Part shown: in pieces, positions 48,452 through 56,582 of the stretch
How positions within the stretch are numbered: position 1 is the stretch's first letter
Layout: each line of letters starts with the position of its first letter
Assembly (NCBI RefSeq): GCF_002287505.1
Contig: NZ_CP019688.1
Location: forward strand, 1,538,674-1,602,673
Direction of reading: 5' to 3'
DNA length: 64,000 nucleotides
Source: Corynebacterium glaucum
Lineage (GTDB): Bacteria; Actinomycetota; Actinomycetes; Mycobacteriales; Mycobacteriaceae
Program-made: the position numbers and the translations under genes
Notes under the pieces: generated by a model
What the model saw: the letters and a program-made list of their open reading frames with translations, nothing else
The model's database searches: none
Told to the model about the DNA's origin: nothing

Positions 48452-49441
48452 TTACCGCACCGCGTGCAGCACGGTGAACGTGGCGTTGCGGGCGACTTGC
48501 TCCACAGCGCTGAACCGGCGTTCCACCTCTCCCCGGTAACGCAGGTGCGAATTATGCACCATGAAAAGTTGGCCGCCCGGCGCAAGCAGCCGCGCTGCGG
48601 CATCGAGCAAGTGCTGCACCTGCGTGGCATCGACCGCGGCACGGTCGTGGAATGGTGGATTCAGCGCGATCGTGTCAAAGGACGCGGCTTCGAATCGCGC
48701 ACCTGCGTCGTCCCACGTTGCATCAATGCCAATCGCCCGCGCAGACAGCACCGCGTCCGCGTCCGAGTCAGTCGCGGTGACGGACACCGCCCCTTCAAGC
48801 CCGCGCGAGACCGAACCGCTGCCGCATCCCAAGTCCAGGAACCGACCCAGCTCTGCCGGCAGTGCCCGCCGCAGCATTGCGCCACCGCGATCCTCTTTCG
48901 CCCCCGAGAACACACCGCCGAACGCGACGAACCCATCTGCCCGGCGCGGTTCGTATGCTACGTCCCGCGGCCCGGAGGCGACCAGGCAGCGGAACTTGCC
49001 GCGCCCACGCGACGCAGCAACGTCGGTGAACGACGCCGCCAACGTGTCATTCATCGAGCGAGACAGATGTTTGTTGTTTCCACCGAAAACGACCGTGGCG
49101 TCAGCAACGCCCGCGGAAGCAATCGATGCCGCAAGGTAGTTCACCCGCCCGAGGGATTTCGACATCTCCCCTACCGCCACCCACGGCCCCTCTACACCCG
49201 CGCCGGCAAGGAACTCGTCGAGCCGCGTGTCGCCGGCGACTTTAACCCCATCCGCCGCCGCTTGGCAGCGGGTGTAATCCGAATCCAGCAGCAGCACCTG
49301 CGCGCCGGTCTCAAGCGCGGCGCGCTCGAGGTCCCCGGTCGGGTCATCGCAGACCAGCACTGTCCTAGCCTGAGAAAGCGCATCGGCCGCGGTGTCCAGA
49401 ATGAGGCTATCCAGCGTGCGCAAGCCCAGCCACCTCCCCAA
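48452..49441 (-). CDS. Class I SAM-dependent methyltransferase (RsmC/RlmG-like)
   Basis: A 329-residue protein with a duplicated, partly degenerate N-terminal half and a catalytic C-terminal half: SAM-binding FLDLGCGSGSVSRGL near residue 205 and the substrate motif ALNPPFHDRAAVD near 258, typical of RNA guanine-N2 methyltransferases. The VLHAVR end is also family-like. It overlaps the SUMT gene by 35 bp at its start, in a different frame, so its true start may be somewhat later. It is on the same strand as SUMT. Confidence 0.8.
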   Translation of the reverse strand: MGRWLGLRTLDSLILDTAADALSQARTVLVCDDPTGDLERAALETGAQVLLLDSDYTRCQAAADGVKVAGDTRLDEFLAGAGVEGPWVAVGEMSKSLGRVNYLAASIASAGVADATVVFGGNNKHLSRSMNDTLAASFTDVAASRGRGKFRCLVASGPRDVAYEPRRADGFVAFGGVFSGAKEDRGGAMLRRALPAELGRFLDLGCGSGSVSRGLEGAVSVTATDSDADAVLSARAIGIDATWDDAGARFEAASFDTIALNPPFHDRAAVDATQVQHLLDAAARLLAPGGQLFMVHNSHLRYRGEVERRFSAVEQVARNATFTVLHAVR

Positions 49442-50147
49442 TCACGTACACAGCTGGCGAGGTGATGCCTTCGCGTTCCATCACATCCGCCAACGTCGCT
49501 GCATCCGCGAAGTAGACCCGTTGAGCGGTGGTCTCGCCATCTTGAATCACTGCCGCGGGTGTCTCCGGGCGCAGTCCGCCGTCGATAAGCGCTTGCGTGA
49601 TGGCCCGCACGTTGCGCACCCCCATGATCACCACGATGGTCCCGCCGAGCCGAGCCAGCGCGTCCCAGTCCACCAGCGAGCCCGGATGCTGCGGCGAAAG
49701 GTGGCCGGTAACCACGCTGAACCCGTGGGTCACACCGCGCTGCGTAACCGGGATGCCGGCAGACGCAGGAACGGAGACCGCGGAGGTCACGCCGGGCACC
49801 ACGGAGCATTCCAACCCGGCGGCGGCGCACGCCTGGAGCTCCTCGAACCCGCGGCCGAACACGTACGGGTCGCCGCCCTTGAGCCGCACCACGTGCTTGC
49901 CTTCGCGCGCGTACGCCACCAGCAGCTCGTTGATCCGTTCTTGGGTCACCTGCCGCGCGTACGGCAGCTTCGCAACGTCGATGACTTCCTTGCCCGCCAA
50001 GTCCACAAACTCGGCCAGCTGGTCAGCCGGGCCGAGGTGGTCGGCGAGAATCACGTCCGCGGCCTGCAGCGCCCGAAGCCCGCGCACGGTGAGCAGATCC
50101 CACGCGCCTGGCCCACCGCCGACGAGGGTGATGTGTCCGTTCTCCAT
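49407..50147 (-). CDS. Uroporphyrinogen-III C-methyltransferase (SUMT)
   Basis: A 246-residue methyltransferase converting uroporphyrinogen III to precorrin-2, the branch to sirohaem and cobalamin. SAM and substrate sites are TLVGGGPGAWDLLTVRGLRALQ at the N-terminus and VRLKGGDPYVFGRGFEE in the middle. GVTHGFSVVTGH is a further family block. ATG 50147 (MENGHITLVGGGPG) has TAAACT 8 nt upstream. It is divergent from selO with only 24 bp between starts. The dispersed 10-mer is at 49581. Confidence 0.9.
   Translation of the reverse strand: MENGHITLVGGGPGAWDLLTVRGLRALQAADVILADHLGPADQLAEFVDLAGKEVIDVAKLPYARQVTQERINELLVAYAREGKHVVRLKGGDPYVFGRGFEELQACAAAGLECSVVPGVTSAVSVPASAGIPVTQRGVTHGFSVVTGHLSPQHPGSLVDWDALARLGGTIVVIMGVRNVRAITQALIDGGLRPETPAAVIQDGETTAQRVYFADAATLADVMEREGITSPAVYVIGEVAGLAHAG
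49581..49590 (+). repeat. Dispersed 10-mer GTCGATAAGC
   Basis: Perfect copy within the SUMT gene, read in sense as A-L-I-D-G. Extended context CCGTCGATAAGCG. Confidence 0.6.
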
Positions 50148-50171
50148 AGCGAACCAGTTTAGGGTGGAGCC
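50148..50171. promoter_or_regulatory. 24-bp divergent promoter region SUMT/selO
   Basis: For SUMT (-), TAAACT (plus-strand AGTTTA at 50156-50161) ends 8 nt before ATG 50147. For selO (+), TAGGGT (50160-50165) ends 6 nt before ATG 50172. The two boxes overlap by 2 bp, so simultaneous polymerase binding is unlikely. Confidence 0.55.
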
Positions 50172-51401
50172 ATGACCCGACCTGAGCTCACCCACACGCT
50201 TGCCGACACCTTGCCGGACATGACCGTCGCCGTCGACGGCACCAACTTCCCCGAGGCGCGCCTCGTCTTGCTCAACGAGCCACTCGCGCGCGAACTCGGC
50301 ATCGATCCCGAGTGGTTGCGTACCCCGGAAGGCATCCAGTGGCTCGCGGGCAGCGAAGGCGGGCACGCCACAGCGTATGCAGGCCACCAGTTCGGCCAGT
50401 TCGTCCCTTTGCTTGGCGACGGCCGCGCCCTCCTCCTCGGCGATCTTCCCGCAGCCCCTGGCGGGATTGATAGCAGCCGCTACGAGATCCAGCTCAAAGG
50501 CTCCGGGCTCACGCCATTCTCTCGGCGCGGCGACGGGATGGGGGCGATCGGCCCGATGCTCCGGGAGTACCTGGTCTCCGAGTTCATGGCCGCCATCGGC
50601 GTGCCCACCACCCGCTCACTCGCGGTGCTCGACACCGGCGAGACGGTGATCCGCCAGCAGGGCAAAGTCCCCGCCGGCATCGTTGTACGCGTTGCGCAGT
50701 CGCATCTGCGCGTCGGTTCGGTGCAGTATGCCGCGACCCGCAGCGCTGAGCTGGTGCAGGCGGTCGTGGAGGCGGCCGGCTACGACGACGGTGCGCGTCT
50801 GCTTGACGACGTGATTACGCGCCAACTCGATTTGGTGTGCCAGTGGATGCGCATCGGGTTTGTGCATGGTGTGATGAACACCGACAACACTGCCCTATCC
50901 GGGGAAACCATCGATTACGGCCCGTGCGCGTTCACGGAGCGCTTCGCTAGCGACGCAGTCTTTTCTTCCATTGACACTGCCGGGCGCTACCGGTTCGGCA
51001 ACCAGCCGAACATCATCGCGTGGAACCTCGCGAGGCTCGCAGAGGCGCTAACCCCAGTGATGGACCACCAAGAGGCGCAAGACATCGTGCTCACCATCCC
51101 GGACCGCTTCGCGCAGCACTGGGATACGTGGATCGGCGAGCACCAAACTGGGCTTGAGCAGGCCGAGGACATCGCGACGTACAACCAGGAGCACGGAATC
51201 GTCGATAAGCCTGGGCCCCTGTTTCTTCCGCGCAACCGCATGCTTGAAACTGCCATCCAGGAAGCGGAGCAGCGCGGCAACCTCGAACCCTACCTGGAGC
51301 TTTTGGCCGCGGTGACGGACCCGTACAACCCTGAAGCAGGCCAGGAATGGATGAAAGCGCCCGAAGGCGCCTTCACATACACAACGTTCTGCGGCACTTA
51401 G
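50172..51401 (+). CDS. selO: Protein adenylyltransferase SelO family (YdiU-like), short form
   Basis: A 409-residue pseudokinase-fold enzyme that AMPylates protein Ser/Thr/Tyr using ATP in a flipped orientation. The signature blocks are present: YAGHQFGQFVPLLGDGRALLLGD, QLKGSGLTPFSRRGDG, REYLVSEFMAAIGVPTTRSL, and the metal site GFVHGVMNTDNTALSGETIDYGPC. The E. coli protein has 478 residues, so about 70 residues are missing, mostly in the C-terminal half. The C-terminus YTTFCGT keeps a Cys near the position of the selenocysteine or Cys in other members. It is probably leaderless. The stop overlaps mqo by 4 bp. Confidence 0.85.
   Translation: MTRPELTHTLADTLPDMTVAVDGTNFPEARLVLLNEPLARELGIDPEWLRTPEGIQWLAGSEGGHATAYAGHQFGQFVPLLGDGRALLLGDLPAAPGGIDSSRYEIQLKGSGLTPFSRRGDGMGAIGPMLREYLVSEFMAAIGVPTTRSLAVLDTGETVIRQQGKVPAGIVVRVAQSHLRVGSVQYAATRSAELVQAVVEAAGYDDGARLLDDVITRQLDLVCQWMRIGFVHGVMNTDNTALSGETIDYGPCAFTERFASDAVFSSIDTAGRYRFGNQPNIIAWNLARLAEALTPVMDHQEAQDIVLTIPDRFAQHWDTWIGEHQTGLEQAEDIATYNQEHGIVDKPGPLFLPRNRMLETAIQEAEQRGNLEPYLELLAAVTDPYNPEAGQEWMKAPEGAFTYTTFCGT
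51201..51210 (+). repeat. Dispersed 10-mer GTCGATAAGC
   Basis: Perfect copy within selO, here read V-D-K with common codons. Confidence 0.6.
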
Positions 51402-52927
51402 TCGTGCGCGCCCACCGTCTCGTCGAGGTGGTGGTCCTCATCCAGCTGCAGCGTTTTCTGCGTCATCTGCCACTGCTCGTCGTACGCGCGCTTGTCGCGC
51501 TTGAGCGACTTGCCGTAGGTCGGGAACATGTCGTGGAGCTTGTCGCCCCAGTCGATCATGCGCTCGCCGAAGCAGCGCTCGAGCAGCTCCAGCATGGCGG
51601 CCGGGGTGATCGATGCGCCCGGGGACGCACCGAGGATGCCTGCGATAGTGCCGTTCTGGTCATTGACCAGGGCGGTGCCGAACTCGAGGGTGCCGAAGTT
51701 CGGCGCCGCGGCGGGCTTGATCACCTGCACGCGCTGGCCGGCGACAACCTCGTCCCAATCCTTCGGGTCGGCTTCCGGGTAGTACTCCCGCAGCACGTCC
51801 ATCTTGCCGTCGAAGTCGCGGAAGACCTCCTGGACCAGGTAGGTCACCAGGTTCAGGTTGGTTGCGGCGACACCCAGGTAGGACGGGATGTTGTCCGGGC
51901 GGATGGACTTGAACAGGTCCAGGTAGGAGCCTTCTTTCATGAACTTCGGGGTCCAGCCACCGTACGGGCCGAACAGCAGCGACTGCTCGCCGTCCACCAC
52001 GCGCAGATCCAGGTGCGGCACCGACATCGGCGGAGCACCGACCTTTGCCTTGCCGTAGACCTTGGCCTGGTGCTTCTCCACCAGCTCCGGGTTGGTGGAG
52101 CGCAGCCACATGCCGGAGATCGGGAAGCCGGCGTAGCCGCGGACTTCCGGAACACCAGCCTTGCGCAGCAGGTCGAGAGCGTAGCCGCCGGCGCCGACGA
52201 ACACGAAGCGTGCGCGGGTGACCTTCTTGTCGCCGGTTCGCAGGTTCTTGACGCTGACCTTCCAGAAATTGCCTTCCCGCTTGAGGTTGGTCACCTCGTG
52301 GCCGTAGCGAATCTCGGTGCCGTTTTCCTTCGCGGCGTTGAAGAACTGCTTAGACAGCTCACCGTAGTTGATGTCGGTGCCGGCGTCGGTCCAGGAAATC
52401 GCGACTGGCTCGGCGTCGAAGTCGCGGCCCTCAGCCATCAACGGCAGCATGCGGGCGAACTTGTCGTGATCGTCGGTGAACTGCATGTTCGGGAACATGT
52501 GGTTCTTTGACAACGCGTCGTACCGGCGGCGCAGGTAAGCGATCTGGTCCTCGCCCTGGCCGAAGGACACGTGCGGCACCGGGTTAATAAAGCCGCGCGG
52601 ATCCGGGAGCACACCCGCGTTCACTTGGTGAGACCAGAACTGGCGCGACAGCTGGAACTTCTCGTTGATCGCCATCGCCTTCGAAACGTCGATGCGGCCG
52701 TTCTTCTCCGGGGTGTAATTCAGCTCGCAGAGTGCTGAGTGTCCGGTACCTGCGTTGTTGAACGGGTACGACGACTCCTGAGCCGGTCCCTCGAGGCGCT
52801 CGTAGACCACCTGGCTCCAGCCCGGTTCGAGGGCATGAATCATTGCGCCCAAGGTGGCACTCATAATGCCGCCGCCGATGAGGAGGACATCTACCTCGTC
52901 ATCGTATTTATCCCGCTTGTTAGCCAT
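51398..52927 (-). CDS. mqo: Malate:quinone oxidoreductase
   Basis: A 509-residue FAD-dependent peripheral membrane enzyme that oxidises malate to oxaloacetate and passes electrons to menaquinone, serving both the TCA cycle and respiration. The FAD site DVLLIGGGIMSATLGAMI is at residues 12-29. The SYPFNNAGTGHSALCELNYTP and AGGYALDLLRKAG segments are diagnostic. Length is normal. ATG 52927 has AAAAGGTG 6-8 nt upstream. Its 3' end overlaps selO by 4 bp. Confidence 0.95.
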   Translation of the reverse strand: MANKRDKYDDEVDVLLIGGGIMSATLGAMIHALEPGWSQVVYERLEGPAQESSYPFNNAGTGHSALCELNYTPEKNGRIDVSKAMAINEKFQLSRQFWSHQVNAGVLPDPRGFINPVPHVSFGQGEDQIAYLRRRYDALSKNHMFPNMQFTDDHDKFARMLPLMAEGRDFDAEPVAISWTDAGTDINYGELSKQFFNAAKENGTEIRYGHEVTNLKREGNFWKVSVKNLRTGDKKVTRARFVFVGAGGYALDLLRKAGVPEVRGYAGFPISGMWLRSTNPELVEKHQAKVYGKAKVGAPPMSVPHLDLRVVDGEQSLLFGPYGGWTPKFMKEGSYLDLFKSIRPDNIPSYLGVAATNLNLVTYLVQEVFRDFDGKMDVLREYYPEADPKDWDEVVAGQRVQVIKPAAAPNFGTLEFGTALVNDQNGTIAGILGASPGASITPAAMLELLERCFGERMIDWGDKLHDMFPTYGKSLKRDKRAYDEQWQMTQKTLQLDEDHHLDETVGAHD

Positions 52928-53062
52928 TTCTGGTCACCTTTTCGTATGTTTACCGTCCGTCGTGAGTGTGTTTTGCGCAACATTTTGCGTAAAACATTCA
53001 TGCTTCAGCCACAATACGCTGCCCCGCCCGAGTGCTCCGCAAAGGTGGCTAGTATCGGGGTC
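52928..53062. promoter_or_regulatory. 135-bp divergent region mqo/alpha-beta hydrolase
   Basis: It contains direct repeats TTTTGCG (52969 and 52981 area) that, with the following GTAAAA, also form an imperfect palindrome; possibly an operator for mqo. For the hydrolase (+), TAGTAT (53050-53055) ends 7 nt before ATG 53063, which fits a leaderless start. Confidence 0.4.
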
Positions 53063-54058
53063 ATGAGTTCAAAAAACCTGGAGCCGACGTGGATGCCGGA
53101 CATCTTGGGAGACGGCTATGAGCAGGCCGCGCTTGAGCTCGGTGAGGATCCGGACACCGGGAAAGATGTGCGCGCAGTCCTCGTACGCGCCACCGCAGGC
53201 AATGCAAATGCGAAGGCGGACAAACCCGCACTGTTATGGATCCATGGGCTCTCGGATTACTTCTTCCAAACCCACGTTGCGGAGTACTTCACTTCGCAGG
53301 GCTACCCGTTCTACGCGATTGATCTGCGTCGTTGCGGACGGGCCCGCACCCGCGGCCAGCGCTGGCACTACACCACAGAAATGGCGCACTACTTTCCGGA
53401 ACTGACCTGGGCGCTCGAGATCGTCGCCAAGCAGCACGGTTCGGTGGTACCGTTCGCCCACTCCACCGGCGGCCTCATCGCGCCGCTCTGGGCAGATCAC
53501 CTGCGCCGCGAAGACCCGGCCAATCACGCGAAGCTGAAGGGCATGATTCTCAACAGCCCGTGGCTGGATCTCCAGTTCAATCCGCTCGCAGTCCGTCTCG
53601 GACGTCCAGTGATCAAGCTTCTCGGTCGAGCCATTCCGCTTATGCCTCTGCCCAACGGCGGCCTTGGTGCCTACGGTGCTTCGATCCACGAGAGCCAGCA
53701 CGGCGAGTGGAGGTTCAACACGGAGATGAAGCCGCTCGACGGGCACCGCAAATATATGGGGTGGATCCGCGCGGTCGTGAAGGCCCAGGAAGAGATCCAC
53801 AGCGGCGAGGTCGATACCGGCGTCCCCACCTTGACCATGATGTCTTCGCACTCCTACCTCGGCGAGGACTACTCTCCCGCTGCAGACGCCGCAGACACAG
53901 TTCTCGACGTCGAGCAGATCCGCAAGTGGGCCCCCAAGGTGGCCGAAGTAACGGAAACCAAGACTATCGACGGCGCGCGCCACGACGTTTTCCTTTCGGA
54001 ACCCTTCGCGCGCGAGGTCGCTTACAAAACCACGACTGAATGGCTGGAGCAACTGTGA
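53063..54058 (+). CDS. Alpha/beta hydrolase
   Basis: A 331-residue serine hydrolase of the lysophospholipase/monoglyceride-lipase-like branch. The oxyanion-side motif LLWIHGLSDYFFQTHVAEYF is near residue 55. The nucleophile elbow is FAHSTGGLIAPLW with Ser134 (a variant of GxSxG with His before Ser and Thr after). The catalytic His is in DGARHDVFLSEP. No signal peptide. The stop overlaps the GTG start of mycothione reductase (GTGA), so the two are coupled. The substrate is unknown. Confidence 0.8.
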   Translation: MSSKNLEPTWMPDILGDGYEQAALELGEDPDTGKDVRAVLVRATAGNANAKADKPALLWIHGLSDYFFQTHVAEYFTSQGYPFYAIDLRRCGRARTRGQRWHYTTEMAHYFPELTWALEIVAKQHGSVVPFAHSTGGLIAPLWADHLRREDPANHAKLKGMILNSPWLDLQFNPLAVRLGRPVIKLLGRAIPLMPLPNGGLGAYGASIHESQHGEWRFNTEMKPLDGHRKYMGWIRAVVKAQEEIHSGEVDTGVPTLTMMSSHSYLGEDYSPAADAADTVLDVEQIRKWAPKVAEVTETKTIDGARHDVFLSEPFAREVAYKTTTEWLEQL

Positions 54059-55452
54059 GCGCAACGCATTACGACCTGATCATCATCGGCACCGGGTCCG
54101 GCAACAGCATCCTGGACGAGCGCTTCGACGACAAACGGGTCGCCATCGTGGAACACGGCAAGTTCGGCGGCACGTGCCTCAACGTCGGCTGCATCCCCAC
54201 GAAGATGTACGTCCTTGCCGCAGACACCGCGTTCGAAGCCCGCGACTCGGCCCGACTCGGCATCGACCTCGAATTCAAAGGGGCCGACTGGCCCGCAATC
54301 GTCGACCGCGTATTCACTAACCGCATCGACCTCATCGCTGCCGGTGGCGAGGAATACCGCCGCGGCGACTCCTGCCCCAACGTCGACGTCTACGACATGC
54401 CCGCCCGTTTCATCGGCGAACGCACGCTCTCCACCGGCCAGGCCGGCGAAGCGGCCACCATCACCGCAGAACAAATCATCATCGCTGCGGGTGCGCGCCC
54501 GCGCATCCCCTCCTGGGCCGAGGGCGTGAGCTACCACACCAACGACGACATCATGCGTCTGCCGGAGCAACCGAAATCCCTCACTATCGTCGGCGGCGGC
54601 TTCATTGCCATGGAGTTCGCGCACGTCTTCGAGGCACTGGGCACCGACGTCACCATCGTCTCCCGTTCGCCCTTCCTGCGCACCCTCGACGCCACCATCG
54701 GCGAGCAGTTCAACGACATCGCCCAAAAGCGGTTCAACGTCAAGCGGGGCAGTGTCGTCTCCGCCCGCGAGGTTTCCGGGGGCATCGAGCTTGTGCTTGA
54801 CGACGACTCCGTGGTCACCTCCCAACACCTTCTCATTGCCACGGGCCGCATCCCGAACGGCGATCTCCTCGACGCGCCCACCGGCGGAGTCGAGTTGGAT
54901 CCAAGTGGCCGGGTGAAGGTCGACGAATACGGCCGCACCACCGCGGATGGTGTCTGGGCGCTCGGCGACGTGTCCTCGCCCTACCAGCTCAAGCACGTAG
55001 CCAACGCCGAAGCACGCGCTGTGGGTACCAACGTGATCAGCGCGTTCAATGGCGAGGCTCCGACCAGAACGATGCCGCACGAGCACGTCCCTTGGGCGGT
55101 GTTCACGCACCCGCAGATCGCCACCGTGGGCTTGACCGAAGACCAGGCGGTGGCAGCCGGCTACGACGTTACCGTGAAGGTGCAGAACTACGGCGATGTC
55201 GCTTACGGCTGGGCCCTGGAAGATTCCACCGGCGTAGTGAAATTGATCGCGGACCGGTCGAATGGGCGCTTGCTCGGCGCCCACTACATGGGCCCGCAAG
55301 CGTCGACCTTGATCCAGCAGGCGATCACGATCATGGCGTTCGATCTTGACCTCCGCGAGGTGCCGCGAAAGCAGTACTGGATCCACCCGGCACTCGCGGA
55401 AGTGACTGAAAATGCAATTCTTGGGCTGGATCTTACGTTTACTGAGGGGTAA
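54055..55452 (+). CDS. mtr: Mycothione reductase
   Basis: A 465-residue flavoprotein disulfide reductase that uses NADPH to keep mycothiol, the actinobacterial thiol, reduced. FAD site IIIGTGSGNSIL at residues 9-20; redox-active Cys41 and Cys46 in GGTCLNVGCIPTK; NADPH site IVGGGFIAMEFAHVFEALG; second FAD block VWALGDVSSPYQLKHVANAEAR; C-terminal HPALAEVTE with the catalytic His. GTG 54055 (MSATHYDLI) is preferred over ATG 54040 because it forms a GTGA overlap with the hydrolase. The presence of Mtr fits an actinobacterium. Confidence 0.95.
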   Translation: MSATHYDLIIIGTGSGNSILDERFDDKRVAIVEHGKFGGTCLNVGCIPTKMYVLAADTAFEARDSARLGIDLEFKGADWPAIVDRVFTNRIDLIAAGGEEYRRGDSCPNVDVYDMPARFIGERTLSTGQAGEAATITAEQIIIAAGARPRIPSWAEGVSYHTNDDIMRLPEQPKSLTIVGGGFIAMEFAHVFEALGTDVTIVSRSPFLRTLDATIGEQFNDIAQKRFNVKRGSVVSAREVSGGIELVLDDDSVVTSQHLLIATGRIPNGDLLDAPTGGVELDPSGRVKVDEYGRTTADGVWALGDVSSPYQLKHVANAEARAVGTNVISAFNGEAPTRTMPHEHVPWAVFTHPQIATVGLTEDQAVAAGYDVTVKVQNYGDVAYGWALEDSTGVVKLIADRSNGRLLGAHYMGPQASTLIQQAITIMAFDLDLREVPRKQYWIHPALAEVTENAILGLDLTFTEG

Positions 55453-55519
55453 CTCTCAGGTTTCGCTGAACCTTTGAATGAATTCCTATCCCATTAGTGC
55501 AAACTTGAGAACTTACCGT

Positions 55520-55569
55520 TATAGTAATCGGCGACCCCTGGACGTCGGGGGGCTTCCCTTGTGTCCAGG
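55520..55569 (+). promoter_or_regulatory. -10 box and 5' leader hairpin of the small exported protein gene
   Basis: TATAGT (55520-55525) is a good -10 with no clear -35. The leader of about 75 nt folds: CCTGGAC (55537-55543) pairs with GTCCAGG (55563-55569). It may stabilise the mRNA. Confidence 0.5.
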
Positions 55570-55605
55570 ATCCAAGTAAGTACTACACGTAAAGGACTTC
55601 GTTTC

Positions 55606-55989
55606 ATGCGTAACCTCCGCAAGGCAGCCTTCGCAGGTGCCACCGCCGTTGCTGTTGCTTTCGGCTCCACCTCTGTCGCTCTGGCACAGGATGCTGCTGC
55701 ATCCTCCAACAACACCACCAACGCCACCGTGCAGGGCGTCGAGCAGCCGACCAACGCTGAGGGCTCCCTGTCCTCCCGCATTGGCAACAGCCTTGAGTCT
55801 GACCAGACTGCATACGGCCCGGCCCTGTTCGGCTCCTCCAAGGGTGAGGCTGCAGGCGAGTCCGAGACCTTCGAGCAGCAGCCGGTTTGGGCCAAGATCC
55901 TCTACGGCCTGTCCATCTTCGCTTCTGTCGCAGCTGCGTTCGGCCTGATCGTCGCTCCGCTGTACAACTTCGTTGTCCACGGCCTCTAA
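55606..55989 (+). CDS. Small exported membrane protein (tandem pair, copy A)
   Basis: A 127-residue protein with an N-terminal signal peptide (MRNLRKAAFAGATAVAVAFG...VALAQ), a polar Ser/Thr/Glu-rich middle and a C-terminal membrane helix (AKILYGLSIFASVAAAFGLIVAPLYNFVV). ATG 55606 has AAAGGA about 10 nt upstream. Codons are strongly biased to the preferred set (ggc, aac, gag, ctg, tcc), suggesting high expression. A pair of secreted/membrane proteins at the same place, between mtr and map, is also present in C. glutamicum as I recall it. Function is unknown. Confidence 0.75.
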   Translation: MRNLRKAAFAGATAVAVAFGSTSVALAQDAAASSNNTTNATVQGVEQPTNAEGSLSSRIGNSLESDQTAYGPALFGSSKGEAAGESETFEQQPVWAKILYGLSIFASVAAAFGLIVAPLYNFVVHGL

Positions 55990-56040
55990 ATCGCGGATTT
56001 CCGCAACCACTTCCACACACCTTTAGAAAGAAGGAATCTG

Positions 56041-56478
56041 ATGCGTAACTTCCGCACCGCAGCTGCCGCTTCCGCGACCGCACTCGCTCTGATCGTTTCC
56101 GGCACCACCGCCGCAGTCGCCGAGACCACCCCGGAGGCCGACGCTTCCGACCGCACCGTCCTGCACACCGGCGACCAGACCGACTCGATCTTCAAGGGCT
56201 TCGAGCAGGAGACCGACAAGCCGTCCAGCGAGATCATCTCCGATGCTTTCCAGGGCTCCTCCGAGGGCGTTGGCTCCTCCCGCGCACTGCCCAACACCGA
56301 CACCGAGGAGCGCTTCGACGGCCGCGACGGCTTCGGCAAGGAGACCAACTCCGAGCGCATGCCGCAGTGGGCACGCATCTGGGTTGACGGCACCATCATC
56401 GCCGCTATCGGCGCTGTGATTGGCCTCGTTATCGCTGGCGTGAACTTCGCGAAGTTCAACGGCCTGCTCCCGGCCTAA
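56041..56478 (+). CDS. Small exported membrane protein (tandem pair, copy B)
   Basis: A 145-residue protein of the same plan as its neighbour: signal peptide (MRNFRTAAAASATALALIVSG...AVAE), a polar acidic middle with EGVGSS-like motif also recognisable in copy A as SSKGEAAGES, and a C-terminal helix (DGTIIAAIGAVIGLVIAGVNFAKF). Both share an MRN-aromatic-R start and PxWA before the helix (QPVWAKI; MPQWARI). AAAGAAGGA lies 6-9 nt upstream of ATG 56041. A strong terminator follows. They probably form a transcription unit and may interact in the membrane (inference). Confidence 0.75.
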   Translation: MRNFRTAAAASATALALIVSGTTAAVAETTPEADASDRTVLHTGDQTDSIFKGFEQETDKPSSEIISDAFQGSSEGVGSSRALPNTDTEERFDGRDGFGKETNSERMPQWARIWVDGTIIAAIGAVIGLVIAGVNFAKFNGLLPA

Positions 56479-56516
56479 GTGCTTTCGTAGCCCAGCGCTA
56501 CCCAAGCAAGAAGAAA

Positions 56517-56546
56517 GCTCCTGTCCAATACGGACAGGAGCATTTT
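56517..56546. terminator. Intrinsic terminator, probably bidirectional
   Basis: GCTCCTGTCC (56517-56526) pairs perfectly with GGACAGGAGC (56532-56541), loop AATAC, followed by ATTTTG. On the other strand the stem is followed by TTTCTT. It separates the small exported protein genes from the convergent map gene. Confidence 0.9.
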
Positions 56547-56582
56547 GCTGTCCCGGGTTGCTCTTGAAAAGCGTGGACCCCG

